The notes: generated by a model from the sequence alone, not told the origin. Shown: positions 44,895 through 55,649, counted from the stretch's first letter. The stretch is DNA of 64,000 nt from Streptococcus toyakuensis (GCF_024346585.1 NZ_AP024523.1:124001-188000); one strand, 5' to 3'. Program-made: numbers and translations.

Positions 44895-46025
44895 ATGTTA
44901 GATTTGATTCAGACAAGACGAGATTTGCACCAGATTCCAGAGATTGGCTTGGAGGAGTTCAAGACTCATGATTATTTGCTGGATATGATTGAGAAATTGA
45001 CTGCGGGCAAGGATTTTGTTCAAGTTCGTACTTGGCGGACAGGGATTTTGGTTTATTTGCAGGGAAGTCAGCCAGAGCGTACCATTGGTTGGAGAACAGA
45101 TATCGACGGTCTGCCTATCGTTGAACAAACAGGCCTTCCTTTCGCCTCTCAGCACCAAGATCGTATGCACGCTTGTGGACATGATTTTCATATGACCATT
45201 GCCTTGGGTTGTCTTGAGCGTGCACTGGAGGAGCAACCAAAGAACAATCTGCTCTTTCTATTTCAGCCTGCTGAAGAAAATGAAGCTGGTGGCATGCTCA
45301 TGTATGAGGACGGCGCTTTTGGAGACTGGTTGCCAGACCAATTTTATGGTCTCCATGTCCGGCCAGATTTGAAAGTCGGCCAGATCGCGACCAATACCCA
45401 TACTCTCTTTGCAGGGACCTGCGAGGTGAAGATTCGTTTCAAAGGAAAAGGAGGACATGCAGCCTTTCCACATGAAGCCAATGACGCTTTGGTAGCGGCT
45501 AGTTACTTTGTGACCCAGGTGCAGTCAGTTGTCAGCCGCAATGTCAACCCAATCGAGGGAGCAGTGGTGACCTTTGGTCTTTTCCAAGCCGGAACAACCA
45601 ACAATGTCATCACAGACACAGCTTTTTTACATGGAACTATTCGGGCATTGACACAGGACATGAGTCTCTTGGTGCAAAGGCGGGTCAAAACAGTTGCAGA
45701 AGGAGTTGCAGCTGCCTTTGATATGGAAGTCGAAGTAGAACTCAAGCAAGGAGGCTACCTACCTGTTGAGAACAATCCAGCCTTGGCGCGTGAACTGATG
45801 GACTTTTTTGAAGAGAAAGACGAAATCGAGTTGATTGATATCGAACCTGCTATGACTGGTGAGGACTTTGGTTACCTCCTGTCGAAGGTAGATGGTGTTA
45901 TGTTCTGGCTAGGTATTGATAGTCCCTACGCTCTTCACCACCCACAGATGAGTCCCAAGGAAGAAGCCTTAGCCGTTGGGGTGGAAGCAGTATCTAGTTT
46001 TCTGAAAAAGAAGGCAGCAGAGTAG
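44895..46025 (+). CDS. dapL: N-acetyldiaminopimelate deacetylase
   Basis: A 376-residue M20D metallopeptidase-family enzyme that removes acetyl from N-acetyl-LL-diaminopimelate. Metal ligands are visible in HACGHDFH and the catalytic pair in [10 protein letters not shown], with a dimerisation domain ([17 protein letters not shown]) in the middle and the C-terminal HHPQMSP motif. It follows dapH in the pathway and on the chromosome. CGGAGGA before the start. Confidence 0.93.
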   Translation: MLDLIQTRRDLHQIPEIGLEEFKTHDYLLDMIEKLTAGKDFVQVRTWRTGILVYLQGSQPERTIGWRTDIDGLPIVEQTGLPFASQHQDRMHACGHDFHMTIALGCLERALEEQPKNNLLFLFQPAEENEAGGMLMYEDGAFGDWLPDQFYGLHVRPDLKVGQIATNTHTLFAGTCEVKIRFKGKGGHAAFPHEANDALVAASYFVTQVQSVVSRNVNPIEGAVVTFGLFQAGTTNNVITDTAFLHGTIRALTQDMSLLVQRRVKTVAEGVAAAFDMEVEVELKQGGYLPVENNPALARELMDFFEEKDEIELIDIEPAMTGEDFGYLLSKVDGVMFWLGIDSPYALHHPQMSPKEEALAVGVEAVSSFLKKKAAE

Positions 46026-46036
46026 AGGTGCTGGCT

Positions 46037-46576
46037 ATGAAAGCAGAACTACGCAAGAAAATTTTGCAAGAAATGGAGACTTTATCTCAGGAACAAAAAC
46101 AGGCTATGGATCGAGATTTAACTGAGCGTTTCTTACAACACCCTTTTTACCAAGAAACCAAGACCATCGCAACTTATCTCTCTTTTCCTCATGAATTTCA
46201 AACACAGAAACTGATTGAGCAGGCGCTGAAGGACGGCAAGAAGGTTTTGATACCCAAAACTTATCCCAAGGGGGGCATGGACTTTGTGGTCTATGATTCG
46301 CAACAGTTGGTAAAAACTTCTTTTGGATTACTGGAGCCACAGGGAAATTTGGAAGTGGTGGATGCCTCTCAGATTGATTTGATTCATGTTCCTGGTCTGG
46401 CTTTTACGACGAAAGGATATCGGATTGGATACGGTGGAGGCTATTATGACCGCTATCTGGAACATTTTTCTGGTCATACTTTGAGTACGATCTATCCTTG
46501 TCAAATTCAGGACTTTATCCCTGAAAACCATGATATTCCTGTTCAGGAGGTACTGATTGATGAAGGAAATCTTTGA
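46037..46576 (+). CDS. 5-formyltetrahydrofolate cyclo-ligase
   Basis: A 179-residue enzyme that converts 5-formyl-THF to 5,10-methenyl-THF with ATP. It has an N-terminal LRKKILQEM helix, VLIPKTYP, the DLIHVPGLAFTTKGYRIGYGGGYYDRYL active-site block and the terminal PVQEVLIDEG. The ATG at 46037 is preferred to a GTG three codons earlier, since GAGGTG is its ribosome site. It overlaps the rhomboid gene by 17 bases, so they are co-translated. Confidence 0.94.
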   Translation: MKAELRKKILQEMETLSQEQKQAMDRDLTERFLQHPFYQETKTIATYLSFPHEFQTQKLIEQALKDGKKVLIPKTYPKGGMDFVVYDSQQLVKTSFGLLEPQGNLEVVDASQIDLIHVPGLAFTTKGYRIGYGGGYYDRYLEHFSGHTLSTIYPCQIQDFIPENHDIPVQEVLIDEGNL

Positions 46577-47240
46577 TAGACGTTACCCTGTGACGAGTTT
46601 CTTTCTCTTAGTGACGGCCTTGGTATTTCTACTAATGTTGGTGACTACAGGTGGAAATTTTGACAGGGCGGATACCTTATTTCGATTTGGAGCCATGTAT
46701 GGGCCGGCTATTCGCCTCTTTCCTGAGCAGATTTGGCGTCTCTTTTCTGCCATTTTTGTTCATATTGGGTGGGAACATTTCATTGTCAATATGCTTTCGC
46801 TCTATTATCTTGGTAGGCAAGTAGAGGAAATTTTCGGATCCAAGAAGTTTTTCTTTCTCTATCTTTTATCAGGAATGATGGGCAATCTCTTTGTTTTTGT
46901 ATTTAGTCCCAAATCCTTAGCAGCAGGAGCCTCTACCTCTCTTTATGGGCTATTTGCTGCGATTATCATTCTTCGCTATGCAACGCGTAATCCTTATATC
47001 CAACAGTTAGGGCAATCTTATCTGACACTTTTTGTGGTTAACATTATTGGAAGTGTTCTGATTCCAGGAATCAGCCTAGCAGGCCATATCGGAGGAGCAG
47101 TTGGTGGAGCATTTCTAGCAATTATCTTTCCAGTTCGAGGAGAAAGACGGATGTATAGTACCAGCCAGAGGTTAGGAGCGGTAGTCTTGTTCGTAGGACT
47201 CGCAGTCTTGCTTCTCTACAAGGGAATGAGCTATGTGTAG
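46560..47240 (+). CDS. Rhomboid-family intramembrane serine protease
   Basis: A 226-residue protein with about seven hydrophobic segments. The catalytic serine lies in GASTSLYGLF (GxSx, about residue 123) and the histidine in AGHIGGAVGG (about 177), with the HIGWEHFIVNM segment of the family near residue 63. CAGGAGG lies inside the cyclo-ligase gene. A TTG one codon upstream is a possible alternative start. Substrates are unknown; quality control of membrane proteins and competence-linked cleavage are reported for relatives. Confidence 0.93.
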   Translation: MKEIFDRRYPVTSFFLLVTALVFLLMLVTTGGNFDRADTLFRFGAMYGPAIRLFPEQIWRLFSAIFVHIGWEHFIVNMLSLYYLGRQVEEIFGSKKFFFLYLLSGMMGNLFVFVFSPKSLAAGASTSLYGLFAAIIILRYATRNPYIQQLGQSYLTLFVVNIIGSVLIPGISLAGHIGGAVGGAFLAIIFPVRGERRMYSTSQRLGAVVLFVGLAVLLLYKGMSYV

Positions 47241-47279
47241 GGAATGAATAGTTAAATGCGCATGGATTCAGTTGCCAAT

Positions 47280-47305
47280 AAGTCATCTACAAAGATGACT
47301 TTTTT
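47280..47305 (+). terminator. Terminator after the rhomboid gene
   Basis: AAGTCATCT/AGATGACTT with a 4-base loop and six T residues, closing the dapH to rhomboid gene group. Confidence 0.92.
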
Positions 47306-47382
47306 GTTGCAAAATTGGAAGGAGCTAGTTTCTTGTATCTTATGATTTGATGAATTTGTCTGATCTTTAATAGACTAAAAAA

Positions 47383-47391
47383 TGCTATAAT
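47383..47391 (+). promoter_or_regulatory. Promoter of the P-loop kinase gene
   Basis: TGCTATAAT, a perfect extended -10, 33 bases before the start codon; no good -35. Confidence 0.6.
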
Positions 47392-47424
47392 AGTCAATAA
47401 TAAAAGAATGGGCGAGGTAGTCGA

Positions 47425-47952
47425 ATGGAAAATTGTGTTTACATCATTTCAGGCCCTCCTGGTGTTGGGAAAAGCACAGTCAGTAAGGAGTTGGCCTATT
47501 CTTTTAAGAAAAGTGCAGTAATTGAAGGCGACATGATTTATTTAATGATTAAAGGAGGACTCGTGGCTCCTTGGGAAGATGATGGTTATTACATGGATTT
47601 ATTTTGGGATAATATCATCAGTCTGATCAATAATTTCATCGACCGAGGCATTACCGTTGTGATAGAATATGTCATTTTTGAAGAGCAACTAAAGAAAATT
47701 GCAACCTTCTTAAAAGAAAAACAAATCAGTTTAAAATACTGTGTCCTGCTGGCTGAAGAAGAAACCTTGAAAAAACGAGATTCCTTAAGGAAAGAAATTG
47801 AGAGAACAGGCGATTTATCAATCCAGTCAAGAAATGAGTTCCTAGCTAAAAATATCAAAAAAAATCACTTGCTGTTTACAGATCAGTTAGATGCTAGAGA
47901 AACGGCTCGGATCATCAAAACGTCAATCAGATTTGTGTTTGAAATTCTGTAG
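47425..47952 (+). CDS. P-loop kinase-like ATPase (AAA_33 type)
   Basis: A 175-residue protein with Walker A GPPGVGKST at residues 10-18 and an acidic EGDMIYL segment near 35. The rest is helical, including a lid-like RDSLRKEIERTGD stretch. This is the small-molecule or nucleotide kinase fold seen in AAA_33, shikimate kinase and antibiotic phosphotransferase relatives; the substrate is unknown. The ribosome site is weak (GGGCGAGGT). Monocistronic between two terminators. Confidence 0.75.
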   Translation: MENCVYIISGPPGVGKSTVSKELAYSFKKSAVIEGDMIYLMIKGGLVAPWEDDGYYMDLFWDNIISLINNFIDRGITVVIEYVIFEEQLKKIATFLKEKQISLKYCVLLAEEETLKKRDSLRKEIERTGDLSIQSRNEFLAKNIKKNHLLFTDQLDARETARIIKTSIRFVFEIL

Positions 47953-48032
47953 TCAGTGACAAATTACCAAGATTGCGATGGGAGATTGACAGAGATACCT
48001 CAGCAATTTTAAATCGCATGCAATTTTAAAGT

Positions 48033-48072
48033 AAAAGCATCTCTAGAGAACAAATTTTAGAGATGCTTTTTT
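48033..48072. terminator. Bidirectional terminator before galU
   Basis: AAAAGCATCTCTA/TAGAGATGCTTTT, a 13-bp stem, with A- and T-runs, between convergent genes. Confidence 0.95.
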
Positions 48073-48088
48073 ACATATGCAAGATGGA

Positions 48089-48988
48089 TTATTCTCCCTC
48101 AGCCAATTCTTTTCCCAGTTGGATGATGTAATCTTTCAAGTCATCTTTGACTTGTGGGTGCTTGAGGGCGTAGTCAATAGACGTTTTCATAAAGCCAAAC
48201 TTATCCCCAACGTCGTAACGAGCTCCTGTAAATTCACGGGCAAAAACACGCTGTGTTTTATTGAGCGTATCGATCGCATCGGTAAGCTGGATTTCATTTC
48301 CAGCACCAGGAGCTTGCTTTTCGAGAATATCAAAAATTTCCGGTGTCAGAAGATAGCGACCGATAATAGCTAAATCACTTGGAGCATCTTCTGGAGCTGG
48401 TTTTTCTACGAAAGTTTCAACGCTATAGAGTCCATTGATCCCTTCTCCTTGAGGAGCGATGACTCCATATGATGAAACGTCTTCGTGTGGTACGGGCATG
48501 ACAGCAATGGTTGATGCGTGTGTCTTTTCGTAATCATTCATCAGTTGTTTTGTCAAAGGAACGGCGTCCGTGTTTGTGATGTCCATAAGATCATCACCCA
48601 GCATAACAACGAAGGGTTCATTCCCTACAAAAGCTTTTGCTTGTAAGACAGCGTCTCCAAGACCACGAGGGTGAGTTTGGCGGATGAAATGAAGGCGCAT
48701 ACCAGTTGCTTCATCTACCAATTTCAATAGATCTGTTTTGCCTTTTTCTTTGAGATTGTACTCAAGCTCAAAGTTTGAGTCAAAGTGGTCTTCAATAGAA
48801 CGTTTTGATTTACCAGTGACAACCAGAATATCTTCAATACCTGATTTGAGAGCCTCTTCCACGATAAACTGGATAGTTGGTTTATCTACAATTGGCAACA
48901 TTTCTTTAGCAAGTGCCTTGGTTGCTGGTAAAAATCGAGTCCCGAGTCCAGCAGCAGGGATGACTGCCTTTCTAACTTTTGATGTCAT
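48089..48988 (-). CDS. galU: UTP-glucose-1-phosphate uridylyltransferase
   Basis: A 299-residue nucleotidyltransferase that makes UDP-glucose for capsule, teichoic acid and glycolipid synthesis. The N-terminal [20 protein letters not shown] (nucleotide binding, catalytic K) and the [10 protein letters not shown] metal site are clear, followed by [19 protein letters not shown]. It is on the minus strand, 21 bases downstream of gpsA, and probably co-transcribed with it. Confidence 0.97.
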   Translation of the reverse strand: MTSKVRKAVIPAAGLGTRFLPATKALAKEMLPIVDKPTIQFIVEEALKSGIEDILVVTGKSKRSIEDHFDSNFELEYNLKEKGKTDLLKLVDEATGMRLHFIRQTHPRGLGDAVLQAKAFVGNEPFVVMLGDDLMDITNTDAVPLTKQLMNDYEKTHASTIAVMPVPHEDVSSYGVIAPQGEGINGLYSVETFVEKPAPEDAPSDLAIIGRYLLTPEIFDILEKQAPGAGNEIQLTDAIDTLNKTQRVFAREFTGARYDVGDKFGFMKTSIDYALKHPQVKDDLKDYIIQLGKELAEGE

Positions 48989-49009
48989 AAGAATCCTTTC
49001 TCTAGAGGG

Positions 49010-50026
49010 TTAAGACCACTCATTTTCTGCTTTAAATTCATTGTTCATGATGTCATAAATGGCATCTTTGATATTGGTTCCGTGGTAAATAACTTGGTAA
49101 ATGGCTTGTGTAATGGGCATATAGACTCCAAGTTCTTGCGCTAGTTCATAGGCTGCTCGAGTCGTTGAGATTCCTTCGATTACCATGCCCATATTGGCTT
49201 CGATATCAGCTAGAGATTCTCCACGACCAAGAGCATCTCCGGCTCTCCAGTTACGAGAGTGGATGGAGGTTCCCGTTACAATCAAATCTCCCACACCAGA
49301 TAAGCCGCTATAGGTCAATGGACTGGCACCGAGTGCTACCCCTAAGCGGGTAATTTCTGCCAAGCCTCGAGCGATGATGGCTGCCTTAGCATTGTCACCA
49401 AATCCCAAACCATGTAAAGCTCCAGCACCGACAGCAATAATATTTTTAAGAGCACCAGCAGTTTCGACTCCAATAACATCCGTATTGGTATAAAGTCGGA
49501 AGTAGTGATTACTAAAGAGTTCTTGAACGTATTGAGCTATTTGTAAGTCTTTAGAAGCAGCAGTGATTAAAGTCAGGTCACGTACAATGGTTTCTTCCGC
49601 ATGACTAGGTCCTGAAACAACGACAATATCACTGCGGAGATGTTCAGGAATTTCTTCTTCAAGGATGGTTGATAATCGTTTATGGCTATCAGGCTCTAAT
49701 CCCTTTGATGCGTGCATGATGATAGCCTTATGGTCCAAGGTTTTTGCAACTTGTTGGGCAACAAGTCGTGTCACTTTTGTTGGGACAACAAACAAAATCG
49801 CATCTACATCTTTTAATGCCTCTGCTAAGTCAGTGTAGGCAATGATATTTTCGTCTAGAACGACATCTTTAAAGTAGTGCTTGTTAGTATGATAGGTATT
49901 AATTTCATTGATTTGCTCGGGCAGATTTCCCCAAATACGTACCTCGTGTCCATTGTCATTTAAGACTTGTGAAAGGGCAGTTCCCCAAGAACCAGGCCCC
50001 AAGACGGCGATGGTTTGTTTTTCCAT
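49010..50026 (-). CDS. gpsA: Glycerol-3-phosphate dehydrogenase [NAD(P)+]
   Basis: A 338-residue cytoplasmic enzyme that reduces dihydroxyacetone phosphate to sn-glycerol-3-phosphate for phospholipids and lipoteichoic acid. N-terminal NAD motif [13 protein letters not shown], catalytic lysine region [19 protein letters not shown], and [12 protein letters not shown] are present. AAGGAGGAAAAC precedes the ATG. First gene of the gpsA-galU pair. Confidence 0.97.
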   Translation of the reverse strand: MEKQTIAVLGPGSWGTALSQVLNDNGHEVRIWGNLPEQINEINTYHTNKHYFKDVVLDENIIAYTDLAEALKDVDAILFVVPTKVTRLVAQQVAKTLDHKAIIMHASKGLEPDSHKRLSTILEEEIPEHLRSDIVVVSGPSHAEETIVRDLTLITAASKDLQIAQYVQELFSNHYFRLYTNTDVIGVETAGALKNIIAVGAGALHGLGFGDNAKAAIIARGLAEITRLGVALGASPLTYSGLSGVGDLIVTGTSIHSRNWRAGDALGRGESLADIEANMGMVIEGISTTRAAYELAQELGVYMPITQAIYQVIYHGTNIKDAIYDIMNNEFKAENEWS

Positions 50027-50129
50027 GTTTTCCTCCTTGATAGAGTTCTCTTTTTATTTTATCACATTCTAGGGGATTTTGCACTTGCATTGCTGGGGAG
50101 TGATGGCTTTGTTGCTTGAAAAATATACA

Positions 50130-50168
50130 AAAACCGAGCCTAAGTAATAAACTCTCAGGCTCGGTTTT
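50130..50168 (-). terminator. Terminator after the 81-aa membrane protein gene
   Basis: AAAACCGAGCCT/AGGCTCGGTTTT, a 12-bp stem with a 15-base loop. On the minus strand a T-run follows, so it ends the 50194-50439 transcript before gpsA. Confidence 0.9.
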
Positions 50169-50193
50169 GATATTTCTTAAAGAATAGCTAGGT

Positions 50194-50439
50194 TTATTTC
50201 AATTGATCTGTAATGTCTTTTGACAGTAACATTCCCAGATGATAAGTTTTATTGATGTAAGCAATGACATCATTGATATTTTCAGTCGTGTGAATTTTCT
50301 CTTTGATGTCAGTCCTAAATGTTTCATCCTTCAAAAGTTGTTCTTGGTAGAGCCTTTGCAGTCTCTCCTTCTCGTACTTATTGAGCAGAAAAAGGAACGC
50401 CAAGCTAATCACAACGAGGACATAAGCATATTGGCTCAT
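50194..50439 (-). CDS. Small single-pass membrane protein, unknown
   Basis: An 81-residue protein with an N-terminal membrane segment (YAYVLVVISLAFLFLL, residues 4-19) followed by a charged helical region (KYEKERLQRLYQEQLLKDE) and a small C-terminal part. The start at 50439 is chosen for AAGGAG 7 bases upstream; a longer frame to 50505 has no ribosome site. No family is recognised. It lies between a hairpin cluster and gpsA. Confidence 0.75.
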   Translation of the reverse strand: MSQYAYVLVVISLAFLFLLNKYEKERLQRLYQEQLLKDETFRTDIKEKIHTTENINDVIAYINKTYHLGMLLSKDITDQLK

Positions 50440-50522
50440 AGGATATCTCCTTGTATGATAAAGAAGTAGTAGTAAGTAGATTGAATTAGTGAAGCGTTTA
50501 GGCAAGTGTCTCTGGTTACGAC

Positions 50523-50634
50523 GTAAAGAAACATAAATCGATAATATTTATGTTTCTTTACTAGTGAAGCACCTAGCCAAATTCCTGATAGGATTTGGCG
50601 TTAGTTACTTAGATTGCTTTGCAATCAAGTAACT
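50523..50634. repeat. Cluster of three hairpins downstream of argS
   Basis: Three inverted repeats follow each other. GTAAAGAAACATAAAT (50523-50538) and its perfect complement (50546-50561) form a 16-bp stem. A CCAAATTCC/GGATTTGG stem lies at 50577-50598, and AGTTACTT-GATTGC/GCAATC-AAGTAACT at 50603-50634. None is followed by a T-run. A short direct repeat (AGTGAAGC, seen near 50490 and 50564) flanks the first. It may be a decayed or composite small mobile repeat. Confidence 0.6.
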
Positions 50635-50642
50635 TTGGTGAT

Positions 50643-52334
50643 TTACATCTTCTCTGGCGCTTCTACTCCAAGCAAGCGAAGGGCTTCTTTGAGAACGACT
50701 GCGGTTGCGTAGCTGAGAGCTAGACGGCTGTCGCGTTCTGGGCTATCATCCAAGATACGTGTATGTGCATAGTATTTGTTAAAGGCTTGAGCCAGGCTAA
50801 TTGCAAATTTAGCAATGATAGAAGGTTCAAAGTTATCCGCCGCACGGTTGATAATACGTGGGAAGTCTTGGATGAGTTTAATGATTTCCCAGCTTTCAGC
50901 ATCATTTAAGCTGTAATTAGCCACTGTTTCTGGTTTGAAGTCTGCTTTACGTAAGATCGATTGGATACGAGCATAGGCATATTGTACATAAGGACCAGTT
51001 TCCCCCTCAAAGGATACCATAGCCTCTAAGTCGAAGTCGTATCCATTTGTACGGTCGGTTTTGAGGTCATAGAATTTAATGGCTCCAACCCCAACAGCAT
51101 GTGCTACCTGGTCTTTGTTTTCTAGTTCAGGATTTTTAGCCTCGATTTGGGCCTTGGCACGGCTAACAGCCTCTGCAACAGTAGGCTCTAGCAAGATGAC
51201 ATTCCCTTTACGAGTAGAGAGTTTTTTCCCTTCTTTTGTAACCAAACCAAAAGGAACATGAGTAATGTCTTCACTCCAGCCGTAGCCCATTTCTTTCAAG
51301 ACAGCTTTGAGTTGTTTAAAGTGGGCAGATTGTTCTTGACCAACAACGTAGATAGATTTAGCAAATTGGTATTCGTTTTTACGGTAAAGGGCTGCAGCCA
51401 AGTCACGTGTAATATAGAGAGTTGCTCCATCAGATTTCTTGATGAGTGCAGGATGTTCAATTCCGTATTTCTCAAGATTCACAACTTGGGCACCTTCTGA
51501 TTCAACAAGAAGGCCTTTTTCAGAAAGAATATCTACAACTGCATCCATCTTATCGTTGTAGAAGGCTTCTCCGTTGTAGCTGTCAAATTCGACTTGCAAT
51601 TCATTGTAAAGGCGGTTAAATTCCACCAAACTTTCATCACGGAACCATTGCCAAAGTGCAAGAGCTTCCTCGTCTCCATTTTCAAGTTTACGGAACCATT
51701 CGCGTGCTTCTTCATCCAAGCTAGGGTCATTTTCAGCCTCAGCGTTGATGCGGACATAGAGTTTAAGAAGTTCATCGATTGGATGAGCTTTTACAGCTTC
51801 TTCGTCGCCCCATTTTTTGTAGGCAACAATCAACATCCCAAACTGTTTACCCCAGTCTCCCAAATGGTTGACCTTGACCGTTTGATAACCGATTTTTTGG
51901 AAAATATGTGATAAGCTATCTCCGATAACAGTTGAGCGTAGGTGACCAATAGAAAATGGTTTAGCGATATTGGGACTAGACATGTCGATAACAACATTTT
52001 CTTGTTTGCCAATAGTTTGGTCAGCATAGTGTTCTTTTTCAGTGATAACAGCTTGCAATACTTGAGCAGAAATGGCAGATTTATCAAGGAAAAAGTTGAC
52101 GTAAGGTCCTGTTGCGACAACCTTTTCAAAGGTTTGGCTGTTAATTTTTTCAGCCAGTTCAGCAGCAATCATTTGAGGTGCTTTACGTTCGACTTTTGCA
52201 AGAGAAAAAGCAGGGAAAGCGATGTCTCCCATTTCTGAGTTTTTAGGGGTTTCCAGTAAATTGAAAATAGCCTCTTGGTCCAGGCTATCAATGACGCTAG
52301 CCAATTCGCTAGCAATCAATTCTTTTGTATTCAT
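50643..52334 (-). CDS. argS: Arginine-tRNA ligase
   Basis: A 563-residue class I synthetase. It has an N-terminal Add-1 domain, the HIGH-type motif in [19 protein letters not shown], a KMSKS-like region ([12 protein letters not shown]) and a C-terminal DALR anticodon domain. Length matches the family. Divergent from argR, with 135 bases between. GGAGCTC lies before the ATG. Confidence 0.97.
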   Translation of the reverse strand: MNTKELIASELASVIDSLDQEAIFNLLETPKNSEMGDIAFPAFSLAKVERKAPQMIAAELAEKINSQTFEKVVATGPYVNFFLDKSAISAQVLQAVITEKEHYADQTIGKQENVVIDMSSPNIAKPFSIGHLRSTVIGDSLSHIFQKIGYQTVKVNHLGDWGKQFGMLIVAYKKWGDEEAVKAHPIDELLKLYVRINAEAENDPSLDEEAREWFRKLENGDEEALALWQWFRDESLVEFNRLYNELQVEFDSYNGEAFYNDKMDAVVDILSEKGLLVESEGAQVVNLEKYGIEHPALIKKSDGATLYITRDLAAALYRKNEYQFAKSIYVVGQEQSAHFKQLKAVLKEMGYGWSEDITHVPFGLVTKEGKKLSTRKGNVILLEPTVAEAVSRAKAQIEAKNPELENKDQVAHAVGVGAIKFYDLKTDRTNGYDFDLEAMVSFEGETGPYVQYAYARIQSILRKADFKPETVANYSLNDAESWEIIKLIQDFPRIINRAADNFEPSIIAKFAISLAQAFNKYYAHTRILDDSPERDSRLALSYATAVVLKEALRLLGVEAPEKM

Positions 52335-52416
52335 TAAGAGCTCCTTTTTGGACTTTTCTACTATTTTATCACAATTTTAAAGAAAGAAGAAAAAATTTTT
52401 GAAATCTCCTATTTTT

Positions 52417-52459
52417 TTGGTATAATATAGTTATAAAATTAGTTATAAATATGCATATA
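52417..52459 (+). promoter_or_regulatory. argR promoter and possible ArgR site
   Basis: TGGTATAAT (52417-52425) is a perfect extended -10. It is followed by AT-rich half-palindromes (GTTATAAA...TATGCATATAA) of the kind bound by ArgR, which would fit autoregulation; the match is loose. Confidence 0.5.
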
Positions 52460-52469
52460 AGAGGATTTT

Positions 52470-52916
52470 ATGAGAAAAAGAGATCGTCATCAGTTAATAA
52501 AAAAAATGATTACTGAGGAGAAATTAAGTACACAAAAAGAAATTCAAGATCGGTTGGAGGCGCACAATGTTTTTGTGACGCAGACAACCCTGTCTCGTGA
52601 TTTGCGCGAAATCGGCTTGACCAAGGTCAAGAAAAATGATATGGTGTATTATGTACTAGCAAATGAGACAGAAAAGATTGATTTGGTTGAATTTTTGTCT
52701 CATCATTTAGAAGGTGTTGCAAGAGCAGAGTTTACCTTGGTACTTCATACCAAATTGGGAGAAGCCTCTGTTTTGGCAAATATTGTAGATGCAAACAAGG
52801 ATGAATGGATTTTAGGAACAGTTGCTGGTGCCAATACCTTATTGGTTATTTGTCGAGACCAGCACGTTGCCAAACTCATGGAAGATCGTTTGCTAGATTT
52901 GATGAAAGATAAGTAA
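52470..52916 (+). CDS. argR: Arginine repressor family regulator
   Basis: A 148-residue ArgR/AhrC protein. It has an N-terminal winged helix (LIKKMITEEKLSTQKEIQDR, TLSRDLREIGLTKVKK) and a C-terminal oligomerisation/arginine-binding domain (residues 80-148, GTVAGANTLLVICRD). Streptococci carry several paralogues; the one next to argS and mutS is usually called argR or ahrC-like. The operator on its own promoter is inferred. AAGAGGA before the ATG. Confidence 0.92.
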   Translation: MRKRDRHQLIKKMITEEKLSTQKEIQDRLEAHNVFVTQTTLSRDLREIGLTKVKKNDMVYYVLANETEKIDLVEFLSHHLEGVARAEFTLVLHTKLGEASVLANIVDANKDEWILGTVAGANTLLVICRDQHVAKLMEDRLLDLMKDK

Positions 52917-52917
52917 G

Positions 52918-52948
52918 GTCTTGAGAGTCGCTCTCAAGACTTATTTTT
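52918..52948 (+). terminator. argR terminator
   Basis: GTCTTGAGAG/CTCTCAAGAC with a 3-base loop, then TTATTTTT; it leaves only about 20 bases before mutS, so some read-through is likely. Confidence 0.9.
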
Positions 52949-52966
52949 GACAAGGAGAGACGGAAA

Positions 52967-55504
52967 ATGGCGACAGAGAAGCTATCACCCGGCATGCAAC
53001 AGTATGTGGATATTAAAAAGCAATATCCAGATGCGTTTTTGCTCTTTCGGATGGGTGATTTTTATGAATTATTTTATGAGGATGCGGTCAATGCTGCGCA
53101 GATTCTGGAAATTTCCTTAACGAGTCGCAACAAGAATGCCGACAATCCGATTCCTATGGCGGGTGTCCCCTATCATTCTGCCCAGCAGTATATAGATGTC
53201 TTGATTGAGCAGGGCTATAAGGTAGCTATCGCAGAGCAGATGGAAGATCCTAAACAAGCAGTTGGGGTTGTGAAACGAGAGGTTGTTCAGGTCATTACGC
53301 CAGGGACAGTGGTCGATAGCAGTAAGCCAGACAGTCAGAACAACTTCTTGGTTGCTATAGATCGAGATGGCAATCAATTTGGCTTAGCTTATATGGACCT
53401 GGTGACGGGTGACTTTTATGTGACAGGTCTTTTGGATTTCACGCTGGTTTGTGGGGAAATCCGTAATCTCAAGGCGCGAGAAGTGGTGCTGGGTTATGAC
53501 TTGTCTGAGGAAGAAGAACAAATCCTCAGTCGTCAGATGAATCTGGTGCTTTCATATGAAAAAGAAGGCTTTGAAGACCTTCATTTACTGGATTCACGAT
53601 TGGCATCTGTGGAGCAAGCGGCATCTAGTAAATTGCTCCAGTATGTTCATCGAACTCAGATGAGGGAATTGAACCACCTCAAGCCTGTTATACGCTATGA
53701 AATCAAGGATTTCTTGCAGATGGATTATGCGACCAAGGCTAGTCTGGATTTGGTTGAGAATGCTCGTTCAGGAAAGAAGCAAGGTAGTCTTTTCTGGCTT
53801 TTGGATGAAACCAAGACGGCTATGGGAATGCGTCTCTTGCGGTCTTGGATCCATCGTCCCTTGATTGATAAGGAACGAATCGTCCAACGTCAAGAAGTGG
53901 TGCAGGTCTTCCTCGACCATTTCTTTGAGCGTAGTGATTTGACAGACAGTCTCAAGGGTGTCTATGATATCGAACGCTTGGCTAGTCGTGTTTCTTTTGG
54001 TAAAACCAATCCCAAGGATCTCTTGCAGTTGGCGACCACCTTATCCAGTGTGCCACGGATTCGTGCGATTTTAGAAGGGATGGAGCAACCTGCTCTAGCT
54101 TATCTCATCGCACAATTGGATGGAATCCCTGAGTTGGAGAGTTTGATTAGCGCAGCGATTGCTCCTGAAGCTCCTCATGTGATTACAGATGGAGGAATCA
54201 TTCGGACTGGATTTGATGAGACTTTAGACAAGTACCGTCGCGTTCTCAGAGAAGGGACTAGCTGGATTGCTGAGATTGAGGCTAAGGAGCGAGAAAATTC
54301 TGGTATCAGCACGCTCAAGATTGACTACAATAAGAAGGATGGCTACTATTTCCATGTGACCAATTCTCAACTGGGAAATGTGCCTGCTCACTTTTTCCGC
54401 AAGGCGACGCTGAAAAACTCAGAACGTTTTGGAACCGAAGAATTAGCCCGTATCGAAGGAGATATGCTGGAGGCGCGTGAAAAGTCAGCAAACCTAGAGT
54501 ATGAAATTTTTATGCGCATCCGTGAGGAAGTCAGTAAGTATATCCAGCGTTTGCAGGCTCTAGCTCAAGGAATTGCGACAGTTGATGTCTTACAGAGTCT
54601 GGCGGTTGTGGCTGAAACCCAGCATTTGATTCGGCCAGAGTTCGGAGAGGATTCGCGAATTGATATCCAGAAAGGGCGCCATGCTGTCGTTGAAAAGGTT
54701 ATGGGGGCTCAGACCTATATTCCAAATACGATTCAGATGGCAGAAGATAATACCAGTATTCAACTGATTACAGGGCCCAACATGAGCGGAAAGTCAACCT
54801 ATATGCGTCAGTTAGCCATGACGTCGGTTATGGCCCAGATGGGGTCTTATGTGCCAGCAGAAAGCGCCCATTTACCGATTTTTGATGCGATTTTTACCCG
54901 TATCGGAGCAGCAGATGACTTGGTTTCAGGTCAATCAACCTTCATGGTAGAGATGATGGAGGCTAACAATGCCATTTCGCATGCGACCAAGGACTCTCTC
55001 ATTCTCTTTGATGAATTGGGACGGGGAACTGCAACTTATGACGGGATGGCTCTTGCTCAGTCTATCATCGAATACATTCACGAGCATATCGGAGCCAAGA
55101 CCCTCTTTGCGACCCACTACCATGAGTTGACTAGTCTGGAGTCCAGCTTGAAACATTTAGTCAATGTTCACGTGGCAACCTTGGAGCAGGATGGGCAGGT
55201 CACCTTCCTTCATAAAATTGAACCAGGACCAGCTGATAAATCCTACGGTATCCATGTTGCCAAGATTGCTGGCTTGCCAGCAGACCTTTTAGCAAGGGCG
55301 GACAAGATTTTGACTCAGTTAGAGAATCAAGGGACAGAAAGTCCTGCTCCCGTGAGGCAAACAAGTACTGTCACAGAACAAATTTCTCTCTTTGATACGG
55401 CAGAAGAGCATCCTATCCTAGCAGAATTAGCTAAACTAGATATTTACAATATGACACCTATGCAGGCTATGAATGTCTTGGTCGAGTTAAAACAAAAATT
55501 ATAA
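52967..55504 (+). CDS. mutS: DNA mismatch repair protein MutS (HexA)
   Basis: An 845-residue mismatch-recognition ATPase. The N-terminal mismatch-binding domain contains the [10 protein letters not shown] motif with the intercalating phenylalanine. Connector, lever and clamp domains follow. The C-terminal ABC-type ATPase has Walker [11 protein letters not shown] (about 602), Walker [17 protein letters not shown] and ATHYHEL. It is HexA of the streptococcal Hex system. GGAGAGACGG before the ATG. Confidence 0.97.
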   Translation: MATEKLSPGMQQYVDIKKQYPDAFLLFRMGDFYELFYEDAVNAAQILEISLTSRNKNADNPIPMAGVPYHSAQQYIDVLIEQGYKVAIAEQMEDPKQAVGVVKREVVQVITPGTVVDSSKPDSQNNFLVAIDRDGNQFGLAYMDLVTGDFYVTGLLDFTLVCGEIRNLKAREVVLGYDLSEEEEQILSRQMNLVLSYEKEGFEDLHLLDSRLASVEQAASSKLLQYVHRTQMRELNHLKPVIRYEIKDFLQMDYATKASLDLVENARSGKKQGSLFWLLDETKTAMGMRLLRSWIHRPLIDKERIVQRQEVVQVFLDHFFERSDLTDSLKGVYDIERLASRVSFGKTNPKDLLQLATTLSSVPRIRAILEGMEQPALAYLIAQLDGIPELESLISAAIAPEAPHVITDGGIIRTGFDETLDKYRRVLREGTSWIAEIEAKERENSGISTLKIDYNKKDGYYFHVTNSQLGNVPAHFFRKATLKNSERFGTEELARIEGDMLEAREKSANLEYEIFMRIREEVSKYIQRLQALAQGIATVDVLQSLAVVAETQHLIRPEFGEDSRIDIQKGRHAVVEKVMGAQTYIPNTIQMAEDNTSIQLITGPNMSGKSTYMRQLAMTSVMAQMGSYVPAESAHLPIFDAIFTRIGAADDLVSGQSTFMVEMMEANNAISHATKDSLILFDELGRGTATYDGMALAQSIIEYIHEHIGAKTLFATHYHELTSLESSLKHLVNVHVATLEQDGQVTFLHKIEPGPADKSYGIHVAKIAGLPADLLARADKILTQLENQGTESPAPVRQTSTVTEQISLFDTAEEHPILAELAKLDIYNMTPMQAMNVLVELKQKL

Positions 55505-55547
55505 AGAATGAATTACTTGTCATTCTAGCTGTATCAAGGATACTTCT

Positions 55548-55576
55548 TTGACAAGTCCCCACTTTTTTGCTAGAAT
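55548..55576 (+). promoter_or_regulatory. patA-patB promoter
   Basis: TTGACA (55548-55553), 17 bases, TAGAAT (55571-55576) with an extended TGC: one of the strongest promoters in the window. An 8-base inverted repeat (ACTTGTCA 55515-55522 / TGACAAGT 55549-55556) overlaps the -35. Confidence 0.85.
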
Positions 55577-55596
55577 AGCATCACACAAACAGAATG

Positions 55597-55638
55597 AAAA
55601 GGAGCTGACACATTGTCGCTCCCTTTTGTCTATTTTTT
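55597..55638 (+). terminator. Attenuator hairpin in the patA leader
   Basis: AAAAGGAGC (55597-55605) pairs with GCTCCCTTTT (55618-55627, one bulged C) and is followed by a T-rich stretch, all before the patA ribosome site. In S. pneumoniae, disruption of an attenuator at this place raises PatAB levels and fluoroquinolone efflux (established). The hairpin here appears intact. Confidence 0.75.
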
Positions 55639-55649
55639 AAGGAGAAAGT

